Shown here: positions 8,708 through 16,470 of the stretch, in pieces
Position numbering within the stretch: the first letter of the stretch is position 1
Layout: each line of letters starts with the position of its first letter
Origin: an uncultured Prevotella sp.
Lineage (GTDB): Bacteria > Bacteroidota > Bacteroidia > Bacteroidales > Bacteroidaceae
Reading direction: 5' to 3'
Assembly: GCA_937874345.1 (NCBI GenBank)
Contig: CALNBT010000161.1
Span: 1 to 42,529, forward strand
Length of the DNA: 42,529 bases
Position numbers and translations under genes: made by a program
The notes under the pieces: model-generated
Database searches by the model: none
What the model was told of the DNA's origin: nothing
What the model saw: only the letters and a program-made list of their open reading frames with translations

Positions 8708-9883
8708 ATGATACGTAATTTATTCTTATTTTTTTGTCTTATCATATTATGGGGGTGTCAAAAGGATAAGCCTCAGCAGCAAACACCATGGGGATCAACT
8801 TTGGGTGGTGAAGTGGCAGCTTCGGATAGCCGCTTTTCCTTAAATGACATCGTGAACAACGGAGAAATGATTATGTTGACGATTAATGGTCCGGAAACAT
8901 ATTACGATTATCATGGTCATGGCATGGGACTACAGTTTCTCATGTGTGAAAAGTTTGCACAACAATTGGGGGTCTCTCTCAGAGTAGAACTTTGCAAGGA
9001 TACAGCAGAATTGATTTCACGTTTGAAAAAAGGTGATGGCGATGTTATCGCTTTTCCGTTGCCCAAAGGGCAGAAAGACTTATTATATACGGGCCCCACG
9101 GATGGTACTGGGAAATCTCAATGGGCTGTTAAAAAAGGCAATCAAGAACTGGCTGATACCTTAAATCGCTGGTTCAAGCCTGAGATGATAGCCCAAATGC
9201 AAAAGGAAGAGACATTCTTGTTGTCAACGCAAAGTATCACCAGACATGTTTATTCACCCGTTTTGGATCGTTCAAAAGGTGTTATTTCACATTATGACGG
9301 TCATTTTAGAAGATATGCTCCACTGGTGAGATGGGATTGGCGATTGATGGCTGCACAATGTTATCAGGAATCTACTTTTGACCCTAATGCAAAATCTTGG
9401 GCTGGAGCAAGGGGATTGATGCAGATTATGCCGAAAACAGCAGATCAGATTGGTCTTCCATTATCCGACATCAATGATCCCGAACGCAATATTGCAGCTG
9501 CAGCAAGCTATCTTCAACGTTTGGATGGCCTTTTTCAGGATGTGAGAAGTGTTTCGGAAAGGCAGAATTTTGTGTTGGCTAGCTACAATGGTGGACATTT
9601 TCATATTCGGGATGCCATGGCATTGACGAAAAAAAATGGAGGCAATCCTTATCGGTGGTCAGACGTGTCGCAGTACGTCATGAAATTGAGTGATCCACAA
9701 TTTTACCATGACCCGATCGTGAAATATGGCTATATGCGCGGTAGCGAAACGGTTGGTTATGTTAACAGTATCAGAGTCAGATACAACCAATATCGTGGTG
9801 TTCCGGGTGGGTCTTATGGGACTGATAGTTATGGAATCCAAACGCCCCGCAAAGCTACGAAAAACCATCGTTTTCGGATTTAG
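8708..9883 (+). CDS. MltF-like membrane-bound lytic murein transglycosylase (lipoprotein)
   Basis: The protein has 391 residues. A lipoprotein signal peptide (MIRNLFLFFCLIILWGC, lipidated Cys17) is followed by a region resembling a shortened solute-binding domain (about 48-135: GEMIMLTINGPETYYDYHGHG, then GDGDVIAFPLPKGQ). The C-terminal SLT lysozyme-like domain occupies about 210-340. The probable catalytic Glu is in CYQESTFDPNAKSWAGARG, followed by LMQIMPKTADQIGLP and ASYNGGHFHIRDA. It would cleave peptidoglycan glycan strands, leaving 1,6-anhydro ends, from the outer membrane. The substrate-binding-like part is much shorter than in E. coli MltF (about 518 residues in total). It stands alone between hisG and hisB on the opposite strand. 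Confidence 0.88.
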   Translation: MIRNLFLFFCLIILWGCQKDKPQQQTPWGSTLGGEVAASDSRFSLNDIVNNGEMIMLTINGPETYYDYHGHGMGLQFLMCEKFAQQLGVSLRVELCKDTAELISRLKKGDGDVIAFPLPKGQKDLLYTGPTDGTGKSQWAVKKGNQELADTLNRWFKPEMIAQMQKEETFLLSTQSITRHVYSPVLDRSKGVISHYDGHFRRYAPLVRWDWRLMAAQCYQESTFDPNAKSWAGARGLMQIMPKTADQIGLPLSDINDPERNIAAAASYLQRLDGLFQDVRSVSERQNFVLASYNGGHFHIRDAMALTKKNGGNPYRWSDVSQYVMKLSDPQFYHDPIVKYGYMRGSETVGYVNSIRVRYNQYRGVPGGSYGTDSYGIQTPRKATKNHRFRI

Positions 9884-9985
9884 AAGGTGTATCATTCTTG
9901 CCGTTCGACTTCTTTGATTCATCTACAGTCAGTCTTTCTCTATGACGACACCTTTTGGGAAGTTTTGCAATATGCAGGATATTGA

Positions 9986-10100
9986 AGGTCAATAGCATGC
10001 ATTTTGGTCATCAATATTCATGACTTTGTACAGCAAACTCGTGCCAATTCAATGGCGAAGCATACAATGTGAAAAATAAGTTTGATGAATTTGTTAGAAA
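9986..10100 (+). pseudogene. Possible decayed transposase C-terminus
   Basis: Plus-strand codons 10031-10057 read QQTRANSMA. A one-base shift near 10057 continues as EAYNVKNKFDEFVRK. Joined, the segment TRANSMAEAYNVKNKF resembles the C-terminal TNAxAEAFNxKIKxFR-type motif of ISL3/ISAon1-like DDE transposases. There is no start codon, the frame is broken and nothing upstream is recognisable, so only a short degraded tail would remain. The match rests on memory of the motif. Confidence 0.35.
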
Positions 10101-10133
10101 AAAGCCATCTGTTCATTTAAATAGATGGCTTTT
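10100..10133. terminator. Bidirectional hairpin terminator
   Basis: AAAAGCCATCT (10100-10110) pairs with AGATGGCTTTT (10123-10133) over 11 bases with a 12-base loop. A or T runs flank both sides, so it can end transcription from the transglycosylase gene and from hisB. Confidence 0.85.
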
Positions 10134-10185
10134 ATTAAATAAATACTTTAAGCATTCGCTCCGTATTTTTTGTCCTTTATATTTC

Positions 10186-11259
10186 TTATAATGTACCTTT
10201 TGAGGATGGAAGTTCATAATGATAAACATCTCTTTTAACGGCCATTTTCATCGCTCTGGCAAAGGCCTTAAAGATTCCTTCTATCTTATGATGTTCGTTT
10301 TCACCTTCTGCCTTGATATTAAGATTCATTTTGGCATTGTCACTGAGACTTTTAAAAAAGTGTAAGAACATTTCTGTTGGCATTTCGCCAATCTTCTCTC
10401 GTTTGAAAGTGGCATCCCAAACCAACCATGGTCGTCCCCCGAAGTCGAGAGCAACCTGGCACAGGCAGTCGTCCATTGGCAAGCAATATCCATATCTCTC
10501 AATCCCCCGTTTGTTACCCAATGCTTGGTAGATACATTCACCCAAGGCGATGGCAGTGTCTTCTATCGTATGATGTTCATCAACATATAAATCGCCTTTG
10601 GTATGGATGGCCAAGTCCATCATCCCATGGTGACCAATCTGCTCCAACATATGATCAAAGAACCCTAGCCCCGTATGAATGTCGCATTTTCCTGTTCCTT
10701 CGAGATTGAGTGTTATCTCAATATCTGTTTCATTTGTTTTGCGTTTGACATGAGCCATTCGCTCACCAGCAAATAATATTTCTGCTATCTTATCCCACGT
10801 TAAGCCATCTTTACCTAAAATCAGCGAATGGCAACCCAGGTTCTCTGCCAGTTTTTGGTCTGTTTCCCGGTCTCCTATCACATAACTGTTTTTCAAGTCA
10901 TACATAGATTCGTCAATGTATTCTTTCAACATTCCTGTTTCAGGTTTCCGCATGGGAGAGTTGTCTTTGGGAAAATGAGTGTCGATGTGTTGTTTTTCAA
11001 AGAAAATACCCTCACTTTCGAAGGTTTGGATGATAAAATTGTGTACCGGCCAAAATGTATTTTCAGGAAAGGAAGAAGTACCTAAACCATCTTGATTGCT
11101 GACCATCACCAATTTGAAATCTAGGTGGTCACAGATGAAACTTAAATTTCGGAAAACACCCGGAACGAATTTCAGTTTTGCAAATGAGTCTATTTGTTCA
11201 TCACTGGGCTCTTCAATCAGTGTGCCATCTCTATCGATAAATAATATTTTTTGCTTCAT
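10186..11259 (-). CDS. hisB: Bifunctional histidinol-phosphatase / imidazoleglycerol-phosphate dehydratase
   Basis: This 357-residue fusion catalyses two steps of histidine synthesis. Residues 1-165 form a HAD-type histidinol phosphatase (DRDGTLIEEP with Asp9 and Asp11; SNQDGLGTSSFP; GDRETDQKLAENLGC). Residues about 168-357 form the dehydratase (TKDIEITLNLEGTG-like start, GLGFFDHMLEQIGHHG, DEHHTIEDTAIALGE, and ENEHHKIEGIFKAFARA, which carry the metal-binding His/Glu motifs). Both domains look complete. It is not in the hisGDC operon: it overlaps the upstream membrane-protein gene by 4 bases (ATGA) and so appears to be expressed from the trmH promoter. Confidence 0.96.
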   Translation of the reverse strand: MKQKILFIDRDGTLIEEPSDEQIDSFAKLKFVPGVFRNLSFICDHLDFKLVMVSNQDGLGTSSFPENTFWPVHNFIIQTFESEGIFFEKQHIDTHFPKDNSPMRKPETGMLKEYIDESMYDLKNSYVIGDRETDQKLAENLGCHSLILGKDGLTWDKIAEILFAGERMAHVKRKTNETDIEITLNLEGTGKCDIHTGLGFFDHMLEQIGHHGMMDLAIHTKGDLYVDEHHTIEDTAIALGECIYQALGNKRGIERYGYCLPMDDCLCQVALDFGGRPWLVWDATFKREKIGEMPTEMFLHFFKSLSDNAKMNLNIKAEGENEHHKIEGIFKAFARAMKMAVKRDVYHYELPSSKGTL

Positions 11260-12161
11260 TGTTGTAAGTTGTCGTTTTGGGTCAATTGTCGGTGTTTAGG
11301 AGCATTCTTTCTAACTTCAACAGTTCCATAGACGAAATACATAATCAATAATTTAATGACAATGATGGATGTCAGTAAAAAAGCTGTAAGGATGGATATG
11401 CCATAAAGTAAAACAGGAAAATATCCTGGAAGAGTGTCTGGATCGCCGTTGATAACACCGATTTGGGAAAGCGTGTTGGAGAGTAGAAGAATGATTAGCG
11501 GGATAACCATCACAAATATGATTAAAGACACGATTAATCCCGTAAGCAAGGTGGTAGAGAAGATAAATCCGAAATATTTGATACCTGTTCGATAACCGCC
11601 AAAGAAAGTACTCTTGAAACGGGCTTTTTGTTCAATCCAGTATTTCGTTGACGAAAACGAGAATGGTACCATTCCCAACCAAAATACCAGATAGACAATC
11701 GGATAAATCCAAAAATATGTTTTGAGAGCAATCATTTCGCCTTCCTTTACGGGTGGTTGCGTTGCTATTAACGTTTGTTGAAAGCTAATGGCAAATACCG
11801 TCACGAGTAGCATGGTCAAAAACATGAATAAGATTACCCAGGTAACCCGTTTAACATTGACCTTGAGTGTATTTTCATTGATCATGGTCAGAACTCTTCC
11901 AATAAACCAGATCATAGCACCCAATGAGAGCAATGAGGGGATAAAGGAGAAAATCAGGCTATACACCTTCGCTGAAGATGGTAAAAGCTGTTTTGCACCC
12001 ACAAACGACCATCCAATCTGAAATCCCCAAATAATGCTCAGAACGATAATTGGCAACCAGTTCTTTCGTAGAATTGTGGCTACATTTGAGAAAAAAAGCA
12101 AGAATCCTGCTTTGATACAACCGGAAATGCTGCGATTCTTATATAATTCATTTTCTATCAT
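11256..12161 (-). CDS. Hypothetical multi-pass inner-membrane protein
   Basis: This 301-residue protein has about six hydrophobic segments: one near 35-55 (NWLPIIVLSIIWGFQIG), then near 66-90, 107-125, 150-170, 200-235 and 250-280. The long hydrophobic pairs GLIVSLIIFVMVIPLIILLL and ILTAFLLTSIIVIKLLIMYFV are typical of membrane-domain proteins of the DUF4013 / GDPD-membrane-domain type, but I do not recognise a specific family. It overlaps trmH by 4 bases upstream and hisB by 4 bases downstream, so it is co-translated with both. A link to histidine metabolism is not implied by its sequence. Confidence 0.75.
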   Translation of the reverse strand: MIENELYKNRSISGCIKAGFLLFFSNVATILRKNWLPIIVLSIIWGFQIGWSFVGAKQLLPSSAKVYSLIFSFIPSLLSLGAMIWFIGRVLTMINENTLKVNVKRVTWVILFMFLTMLLVTVFAISFQQTLIATQPPVKEGEMIALKTYFWIYPIVYLVFWLGMVPFSFSSTKYWIEQKARFKSTFFGGYRTGIKYFGFIFSTTLLTGLIVSLIIFVMVIPLIILLLSNTLSQIGVINGDPDTLPGYFPVLLYGISILTAFLLTSIIVIKLLIMYFVYGTVEVRKNAPKHRQLTQNDNLQQ

Positions 12162-12985
12162 GATCGTTGATATTTTTTTCTTCTAAATTCACTACATGTA
12201 ATAGCTGTTGCAACTGCAACGTTCAAACTCTCTACAGTTTCTCTGTCAGATGGAAAGCAAGGTATCAGAAGCCTTTTGTTGATCTTATTTCTGATCTCTG
12301 GAGAGATTCCATTTCCTTCATTCCCCATCACAATGATTCCGCTCTCAGAAAGTTCTGATTTGTAAATATCTTCTCCATCGAGAAATGTACCATAAACTGG
12401 AGTCGAGACAGGTAGCTGGTCGATGAACGATGACAAATTTGTATAAGTAACATGAACACGTGCCAGACTGCCCATTGTTGCCTGTACAACCTTCGGATTG
12501 TAAACATCGGCTGTATTTTCACTGCAGATGAGATTCTCGATTCCAAACCAATCCGCAATGCGAATAATAGTACCCATATTGCCGGGGTCTTGCACCTCAT
12601 CCAATGCTAATATCAGCTGTTCTGGTTGGAAGTTCGAACTGTCATGGGTATCAGTTATCTGTTCGAAAAAGAAATCATTTGGGCTTGAAGGCCGTTGTTT
12701 GAACACAGCCAAAACCTTTTGGGGATGCTGAAGAAAACTTATTTTGCGTAATTCTTCTGGCGAAACTTCAATCATTTTCTCTGCAGACAACGAATGACAG
12801 GTAGAGAGAAGTTTGTTTTTGTTGATCTCCAGCCAGTCGGTCGTTGCTAGAATCAGCTCGGGTTCAAATGCATTCATCAATTCATCAACAACCTTTGGTG
12901 TCTCTGCGACAAAAGAACCTTTGACATTTCTGCCTTTTTTAGATTCTAAAGAACGAATGAATTGAAGTTTGGCTTTACTAATCAT
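12158..12985 (-). CDS. TrmH/SpoU-family RNA 2'-O-ribose methyltransferase
   Basis: This is a SPOUT-fold SAM-dependent methyltransferase. An N-terminal substrate-binding region is followed by the catalytic domain with motif 1 (DEVQDPGNMGTIIRIADWFG), motif 2 (IIVMGNEGNGISPEI) and motif 3 (IPCFPSDRETVESLNVAVAT). The exact RNA target is unknown; relatives act on 23S rRNA or tRNA. I prefer the start at 12985 (MISKAKLQFIRSL, 275 residues), because homologues begin with this helix, over the upstream ATG at 13012. It is the first gene of a three-gene unit with 4-base overlaps ending in hisB, and is divergent from the TamL gene, a common Bacteroidota arrangement. Confidence 0.9.
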   Translation of the reverse strand: MISKAKLQFIRSLESKKGRNVKGSFVAETPKVVDELMNAFEPELILATTDWLEINKNKLLSTCHSLSAEKMIEVSPEELRKISFLQHPQKVLAVFKQRPSSPNDFFFEQITDTHDSSNFQPEQLILALDEVQDPGNMGTIIRIADWFGIENLICSENTADVYNPKVVQATMGSLARVHVTYTNLSSFIDQLPVSTPVYGTFLDGEDIYKSELSESGIIVMGNEGNGISPEIRNKINKRLLIPCFPSDRETVESLNVAVATAITCSEFRRKKYQRS

Positions 12986-13066
12986 TTCTGTTGTTTGGAT
13001 GCAAAAAGTCAATCACCACAATGTCGTCAATAAACAACAGTGTTTTGATATGATGTGATACCATTT

Positions 13067-13089
13067 GCAAACTTACATAAAAATATCGA
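13067..13089 (-). repeat. 23-base repeat copy A over the trmH operon promoter
   Basis: The plus-strand bases 13067-13089 are identical to 29210-29232. On the minus strand the element ends with the -7 box TAAGTTTG (13068-13075), so both copies are promoter segments reading into minus-strand operons. A weaker match (gtggcttagatg at 13097-13108) continues the similarity upstream. Confidence 0.75.
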
Positions 13090-13193
13090 ATATGGCGTGG
13101 CTTAGATGTAGAAAATTATTTTTTCAGTTCACCCGAATATTGAAAATAATGGCCGGTTCTATCAAATCTTTCATCCTTTTTCTTAACTTTGCA

Positions 13194-13201
13194 ATTAATA
13201 T
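13194..13201 (+). promoter_or_regulatory. -7 promoter box of the TamL gene
   Basis: TAACTTTG matches TAnnTTTG and lies 62 bases before the chosen ATG at 13264. No obvious -33 box is seen. Confidence 0.55.
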
Positions 13202-13263
13202 TAAAATTGATACACAATGGTGTTTTGGTCGTAAAGGCATGAAAAAGCCATTTCTCCCTTCAT

Positions 13264-15480
13264 ATGCAAGTCCATAAATTTTATAAAATATCATTTCTTT
13301 TCATTGTGGTTTTGTTCCTGGCTTCTTGTTCTGTTGCCAAATTTGTACCCGACAATGAATACTACTTGAAAGGAGTTAAGATCAACTCTGATCAAAAAGG
13401 ATATGATGCCACGTCCTTGAAGCCTTATATCCGGCAAAGTCCCAATTCGAAATGGTTTTCACTTTTCAAGATACCATTGGGTGTTTATTCTCTTTCTGGT
13501 CGTGATACGACAAAATTTATAAATCGCACCTTTCGAAGAATAGGAGAGAAGCCCGTGATTTTCGATTCTACATTAGCCAAAATAGCTGTCAAAGATTTGG
13601 AGACGGCAATGCAGAATGCGGGATACCTCCGAGCAACGGCTGACTTCATCACCCTGAAAAAAGGAAAGAAACTTTCGGTGATCTATCAGCTTCATCCCCA
13701 AAAACCATATTATATAGGTACTGTTAAATATGATATTCAAGATGAGAATATCAAACATATTCTTCATTTCGATGGGCAACAAAATTTAAAAGATGGCTTG
13801 AAAAGTGGTTCAATGTTCACAATTCAATTGTTGGACCAAGAACGGAGCCGTATCACCAAAGTTTTATTGGATAGTGGGTTTTACAGATTCCATAAAGATT
13901 TTATTGTGTTTGAGGCAGATTCTTCGCAAAACAATAAAATCAATTTGGTCGTGAAATTGTCTAAGTACAGAATAACCAGTAATTCTCCAGAAACGAATCA
14001 CCCTCGATACTACGTAAGCAAGATTCATTTTTCAACCAATGATGGGTCTAAAATCCATATTCGGCCCACTATTCTGCATGACAATACGGCCATCAAAGAA
14101 GGCGAGCCATTCTCGGCTTCTGATTTGCAGAAGACTTATAATAACTTTGCTAGACTTCAGTCAATCAAATATACCAATATCAGTTTTACGGAACTACCGG
14201 ATACAAGCTTATTGGATTGTGAGATTCAGTTGAGCCATCGAAAGCCGAGTACTATATCGTTTCAACCGGAAGGAACAAATACCGCTGGAGATTTTGGTGC
14301 TGCTGGTTTGCTTACATATCAAAATCGTAATTTATTCAGGGGAAGTGAGGTTTTGAGTTTGCAGTTGAGAGGTGCATATGAGGCGATCACTGGTCTGGAA
14401 GGTTACAAAGATCAAAATTATCAAGAATACAGTGCGGAAGCAAAATTACTATTTCCTCGTTTTGTAGCTCCATTTCTATCCGATGCTTTCCGCCGACAAA
14501 ATGGAGCAACATCTGAGTTTTCTATCAGTTATAATCTTCAAAACAGGCCTGAATTTCACCGACGGGTGTTTTCAAATACCTTTAGATACCGGTGGACAGA
14601 TGCTCAACATCCACTTTCTTATAGGCTTGATTTGCTTGATCTTAACTATATTTACATGCCGTGGATATCTGATACTTTTAAGCATGACTATTTGGATAAT
14701 GTCGGGAATATTAATGCCATTTTACGATATAATTACGAAAACCTATTGATCATGAAACTAGGTTTTGGTATATCATATAATAATGGTAAGCAGGCTATTA
14801 TTGCGAATATAGAAACAGCAGGAAACCTTTTGAACGGGCTTGCCCATGCATTTTCGTTTCCGAAGAACGACAGTCAACAGTTCACCCTTTTCAATACGGC
14901 ATTTGCAGAATATGTAAAAGGTGATTTTGACTATACACAGCTGATTAAATTTGATAGTAATAATTCACTGGCTTTGCATGCTGGTGTAGGAATTGCTTAT
15001 CCATATGGAAACTCCTCGGTGTTACCTTTTGAAAAAAGATATTTTGCAGGTGGGGCTAACTCTGTTCGTGGATGGAGCGTTCGTGAGCTGGGACCTGGTT
15101 CGTTTAAAGGAACGAATGGAAGCATCGATTTTATTAATCAGACTGGGGATATGAAACTTAATCTGAATGTTGAGTATCGAACAAAACTTTTTTGGAAATT
15201 CAATGGGGCTGCGTTTATCGATGCTGGAAACATTTGGACGTTGCGAAATTATGAAGATCAACCAGGGGGACAGTTTTTATTGAATGAATTCTACAAACAA
15301 ATAGCGGTTTCTTATGGTCTTGGTTTAAGGCTTAATTTTGATTATTTCATTTTGCGCCTTGACATGGGTATGAAGGCAGTCAATCCTGCTTACACGACCA
15401 AAGAAGATCATTATGCTTTTTTATATCCTGATTTCAGTCGTGATTTTACGCTTCATTTTGCTGTAGGATTGCCGTTCTAA
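13264..15480 (+). CDS. TamL-like BamA/TamA-family outer-membrane lipoprotein
   Basis: The protein has 738 residues. The signal peptide KISFLFIVVLFLASC carries a lipobox ending in Cys22, then KFVPDNEYYLKGVKI, the usual start of the Bacteroidota TamL group. Residues about 100-330 form POTRA-like domains. From about 335 a 16-strand-type beta-barrel is suggested by alternating hydrophobic strands and terminates in HFAVGLPF with a C-terminal Phe. The barrel insertion motif RYFAGGANSVRGW (VRGW/RGF-like) is present. It likely works with TamB-type proteins in moving proteins or lipids to the outer membrane. The start is the only ATG before the signal peptide; it overlaps a 12-codon frame (13239-13277) that may couple translation. 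Confidence 0.9.
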   Translation: MQVHKFYKISFLFIVVLFLASCSVAKFVPDNEYYLKGVKINSDQKGYDATSLKPYIRQSPNSKWFSLFKIPLGVYSLSGRDTTKFINRTFRRIGEKPVIFDSTLAKIAVKDLETAMQNAGYLRATADFITLKKGKKLSVIYQLHPQKPYYIGTVKYDIQDENIKHILHFDGQQNLKDGLKSGSMFTIQLLDQERSRITKVLLDSGFYRFHKDFIVFEADSSQNNKINLVVKLSKYRITSNSPETNHPRYYVSKIHFSTNDGSKIHIRPTILHDNTAIKEGEPFSASDLQKTYNNFARLQSIKYTNISFTELPDTSLLDCEIQLSHRKPSTISFQPEGTNTAGDFGAAGLLTYQNRNLFRGSEVLSLQLRGAYEAITGLEGYKDQNYQEYSAEAKLLFPRFVAPFLSDAFRRQNGATSEFSISYNLQNRPEFHRRVFSNTFRYRWTDAQHPLSYRLDLLDLNYIYMPWISDTFKHDYLDNVGNINAILRYNYENLLIMKLGFGISYNNGKQAIIANIETAGNLLNGLAHAFSFPKNDSQQFTLFNTAFAEYVKGDFDYTQLIKFDSNNSLALHAGVGIAYPYGNSSVLPFEKRYFAGGANSVRGWSVRELGPGSFKGTNGSIDFINQTGDMKLNLNVEYRTKLFWKFNGAAFIDAGNIWTLRNYEDQPGGQFLLNEFYKQIAVSYGLGLRLNFDYFILRLDMGMKAVNPAYTTKEDHYAFLYPDFSRDFTLHFAVGLPF

Positions 15481-15578
15481 TTTGTATCCTTAATGAAGAA
15501 CAAGAGACAGGAGAATTTCAATTTCATTTCATTGGTTTGAAAAATGATAATTACAGGTATTTACTTTTGTTGTTATTA

Positions 15579-15609
15579 TTTGAAAATTGAAATACTTTTT
15601 ATATCTTTG
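15579..15609 (+). promoter_or_regulatory. Consensus promoter of the SIMPL gene
   Basis: TTTG (15579-15582), a 19-base spacer and TATCTTTG (15602-15609) form a textbook Bacteroidota promoter, 35 bases before the ATG at 15645. Confidence 0.8.
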
Positions 15610-15644
15610 ACGAAACAAATTTTATTTACTTAAAGAGAGTTGAC

Positions 15645-16346
15645 ATGAAAGAAAAAATTGTTTCGGCTTCGATATTAGCCTTGAGTATCGTTATCTTGGG
15701 AATATGTCTCAAAAGTGGAATTGATAATTTTGTCAATAAAGATAATACTGTTACAGTAAAGGGCTTAGCTGAAAAGGAAGTTGAGGCTGATAAAGTGACA
15801 TGGCCAATATTGTCAAAGGAAGTTGGTGATGACTTGCCGCAATTATATGATAAGATGGGAAAGACACAAACGATTATCAAAAAATTTTTGTTGGATAATG
15901 GCATCTCTGAAAATGAAATCAGTATCAATGCTCCGTCTGTGATTGATATGAGTGCCAACCTTTATAATAACAATCCTGCGCCTCATCGCTATAACATAAC
16001 ATCATCAATCACTGTAACTTCTCAAAAGGTAAAATTAATTAGAAGCATTATTGCCAAGCAGGGAAGTTTATTGAAAAATGACGTAGCAATTGTTGATGGA
16101 GGCTATGAAAACCCAATTAAATATGAATTTGTTGCATTCAATGCCATGAAACCTAAAATGATGCAAGAGGCTATTGCGAATGCAGAGACCACAGCACAAC
16201 AATTTGCAGAAAACAGTAAAAGCAAGTTATCAAAAATCGTAAATGCAAGTCAAGGCCAATTTACAATTGAAGATCGTGACACCAATACCCCGTATTTGAA
16301 AAAGGTTAGGGTGGTGACGACCGTCACTTATGCCTTAAAGCATTGA
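15645..16346 (+). CDS. SIMPL domain (DUF541) protein
   Basis: This 233-residue exported or membrane-anchored protein has a single N-terminal hydrophobic helix (ASILALSIVILGICL, about 6-20) followed by one SIMPL/DUF541 domain. TVTVKGLAEKEVEADKVTW is the typical opening beta-strand, and the later helix-strand pattern and C-terminal VRVVTTVTYALKH also match. Family members (for example E. coli YggE) are periplasmic and have been tied to oxidative stress, but their biochemical role is unsettled. It is a single-gene unit between its own consensus promoter and the terminator at 16410-16450. Confidence 0.88.
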   Translation: MKEKIVSASILALSIVILGICLKSGIDNFVNKDNTVTVKGLAEKEVEADKVTWPILSKEVGDDLPQLYDKMGKTQTIIKKFLLDNGISENEISINAPSVIDMSANLYNNNPAPHRYNITSSITVTSQKVKLIRSIIAKQGSLLKNDVAIVDGGYENPIKYEFVAFNAMKPKMMQEAIANAETTAQQFAENSKSKLSKIVNASQGQFTIEDRDTNTPYLKKVRVVTTVTYALKH

Positions 16347-16409
16347 AGTTTTGTATGTACTTTGAGGACTTTCTTTAAGCTGATGGAGAAAATAAATAAG
16401 TTTATTGCA

Positions 16410-16450
16410 AACGAAACAGCCAAACACATTGAGTGTTTGGCTGTTTCGTT
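16410..16450. terminator. Strong bidirectional hairpin terminator
   Basis: An 18-base perfect stem (16410-16427 with 16433-16450) has a 5-base loop. It has A/T ends and TTTTATTT beyond, and separates the convergent SIMPL and zinc-ribbon genes. Confidence 0.9.
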
Positions 16451-16470
16451 TTATTTAGAATCCGATAAAA

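Larger units (their letters stand above)
9884..10185. other. Gene-free interval between transglycosylase gene and hisB
   Basis: This 302-base stretch lies between converging genes. It contains the putative transposase remnant (9986-10100) and the terminator at 10100-10133. I see no intact gene. Confidence 0.6.

Noticed and set aside
12985..13012. Upstream ATG of the trmH-type gene
   Set aside because: The nine added residues are not typical; homologues begin with the MISKAKLQFIRSL-like helix.
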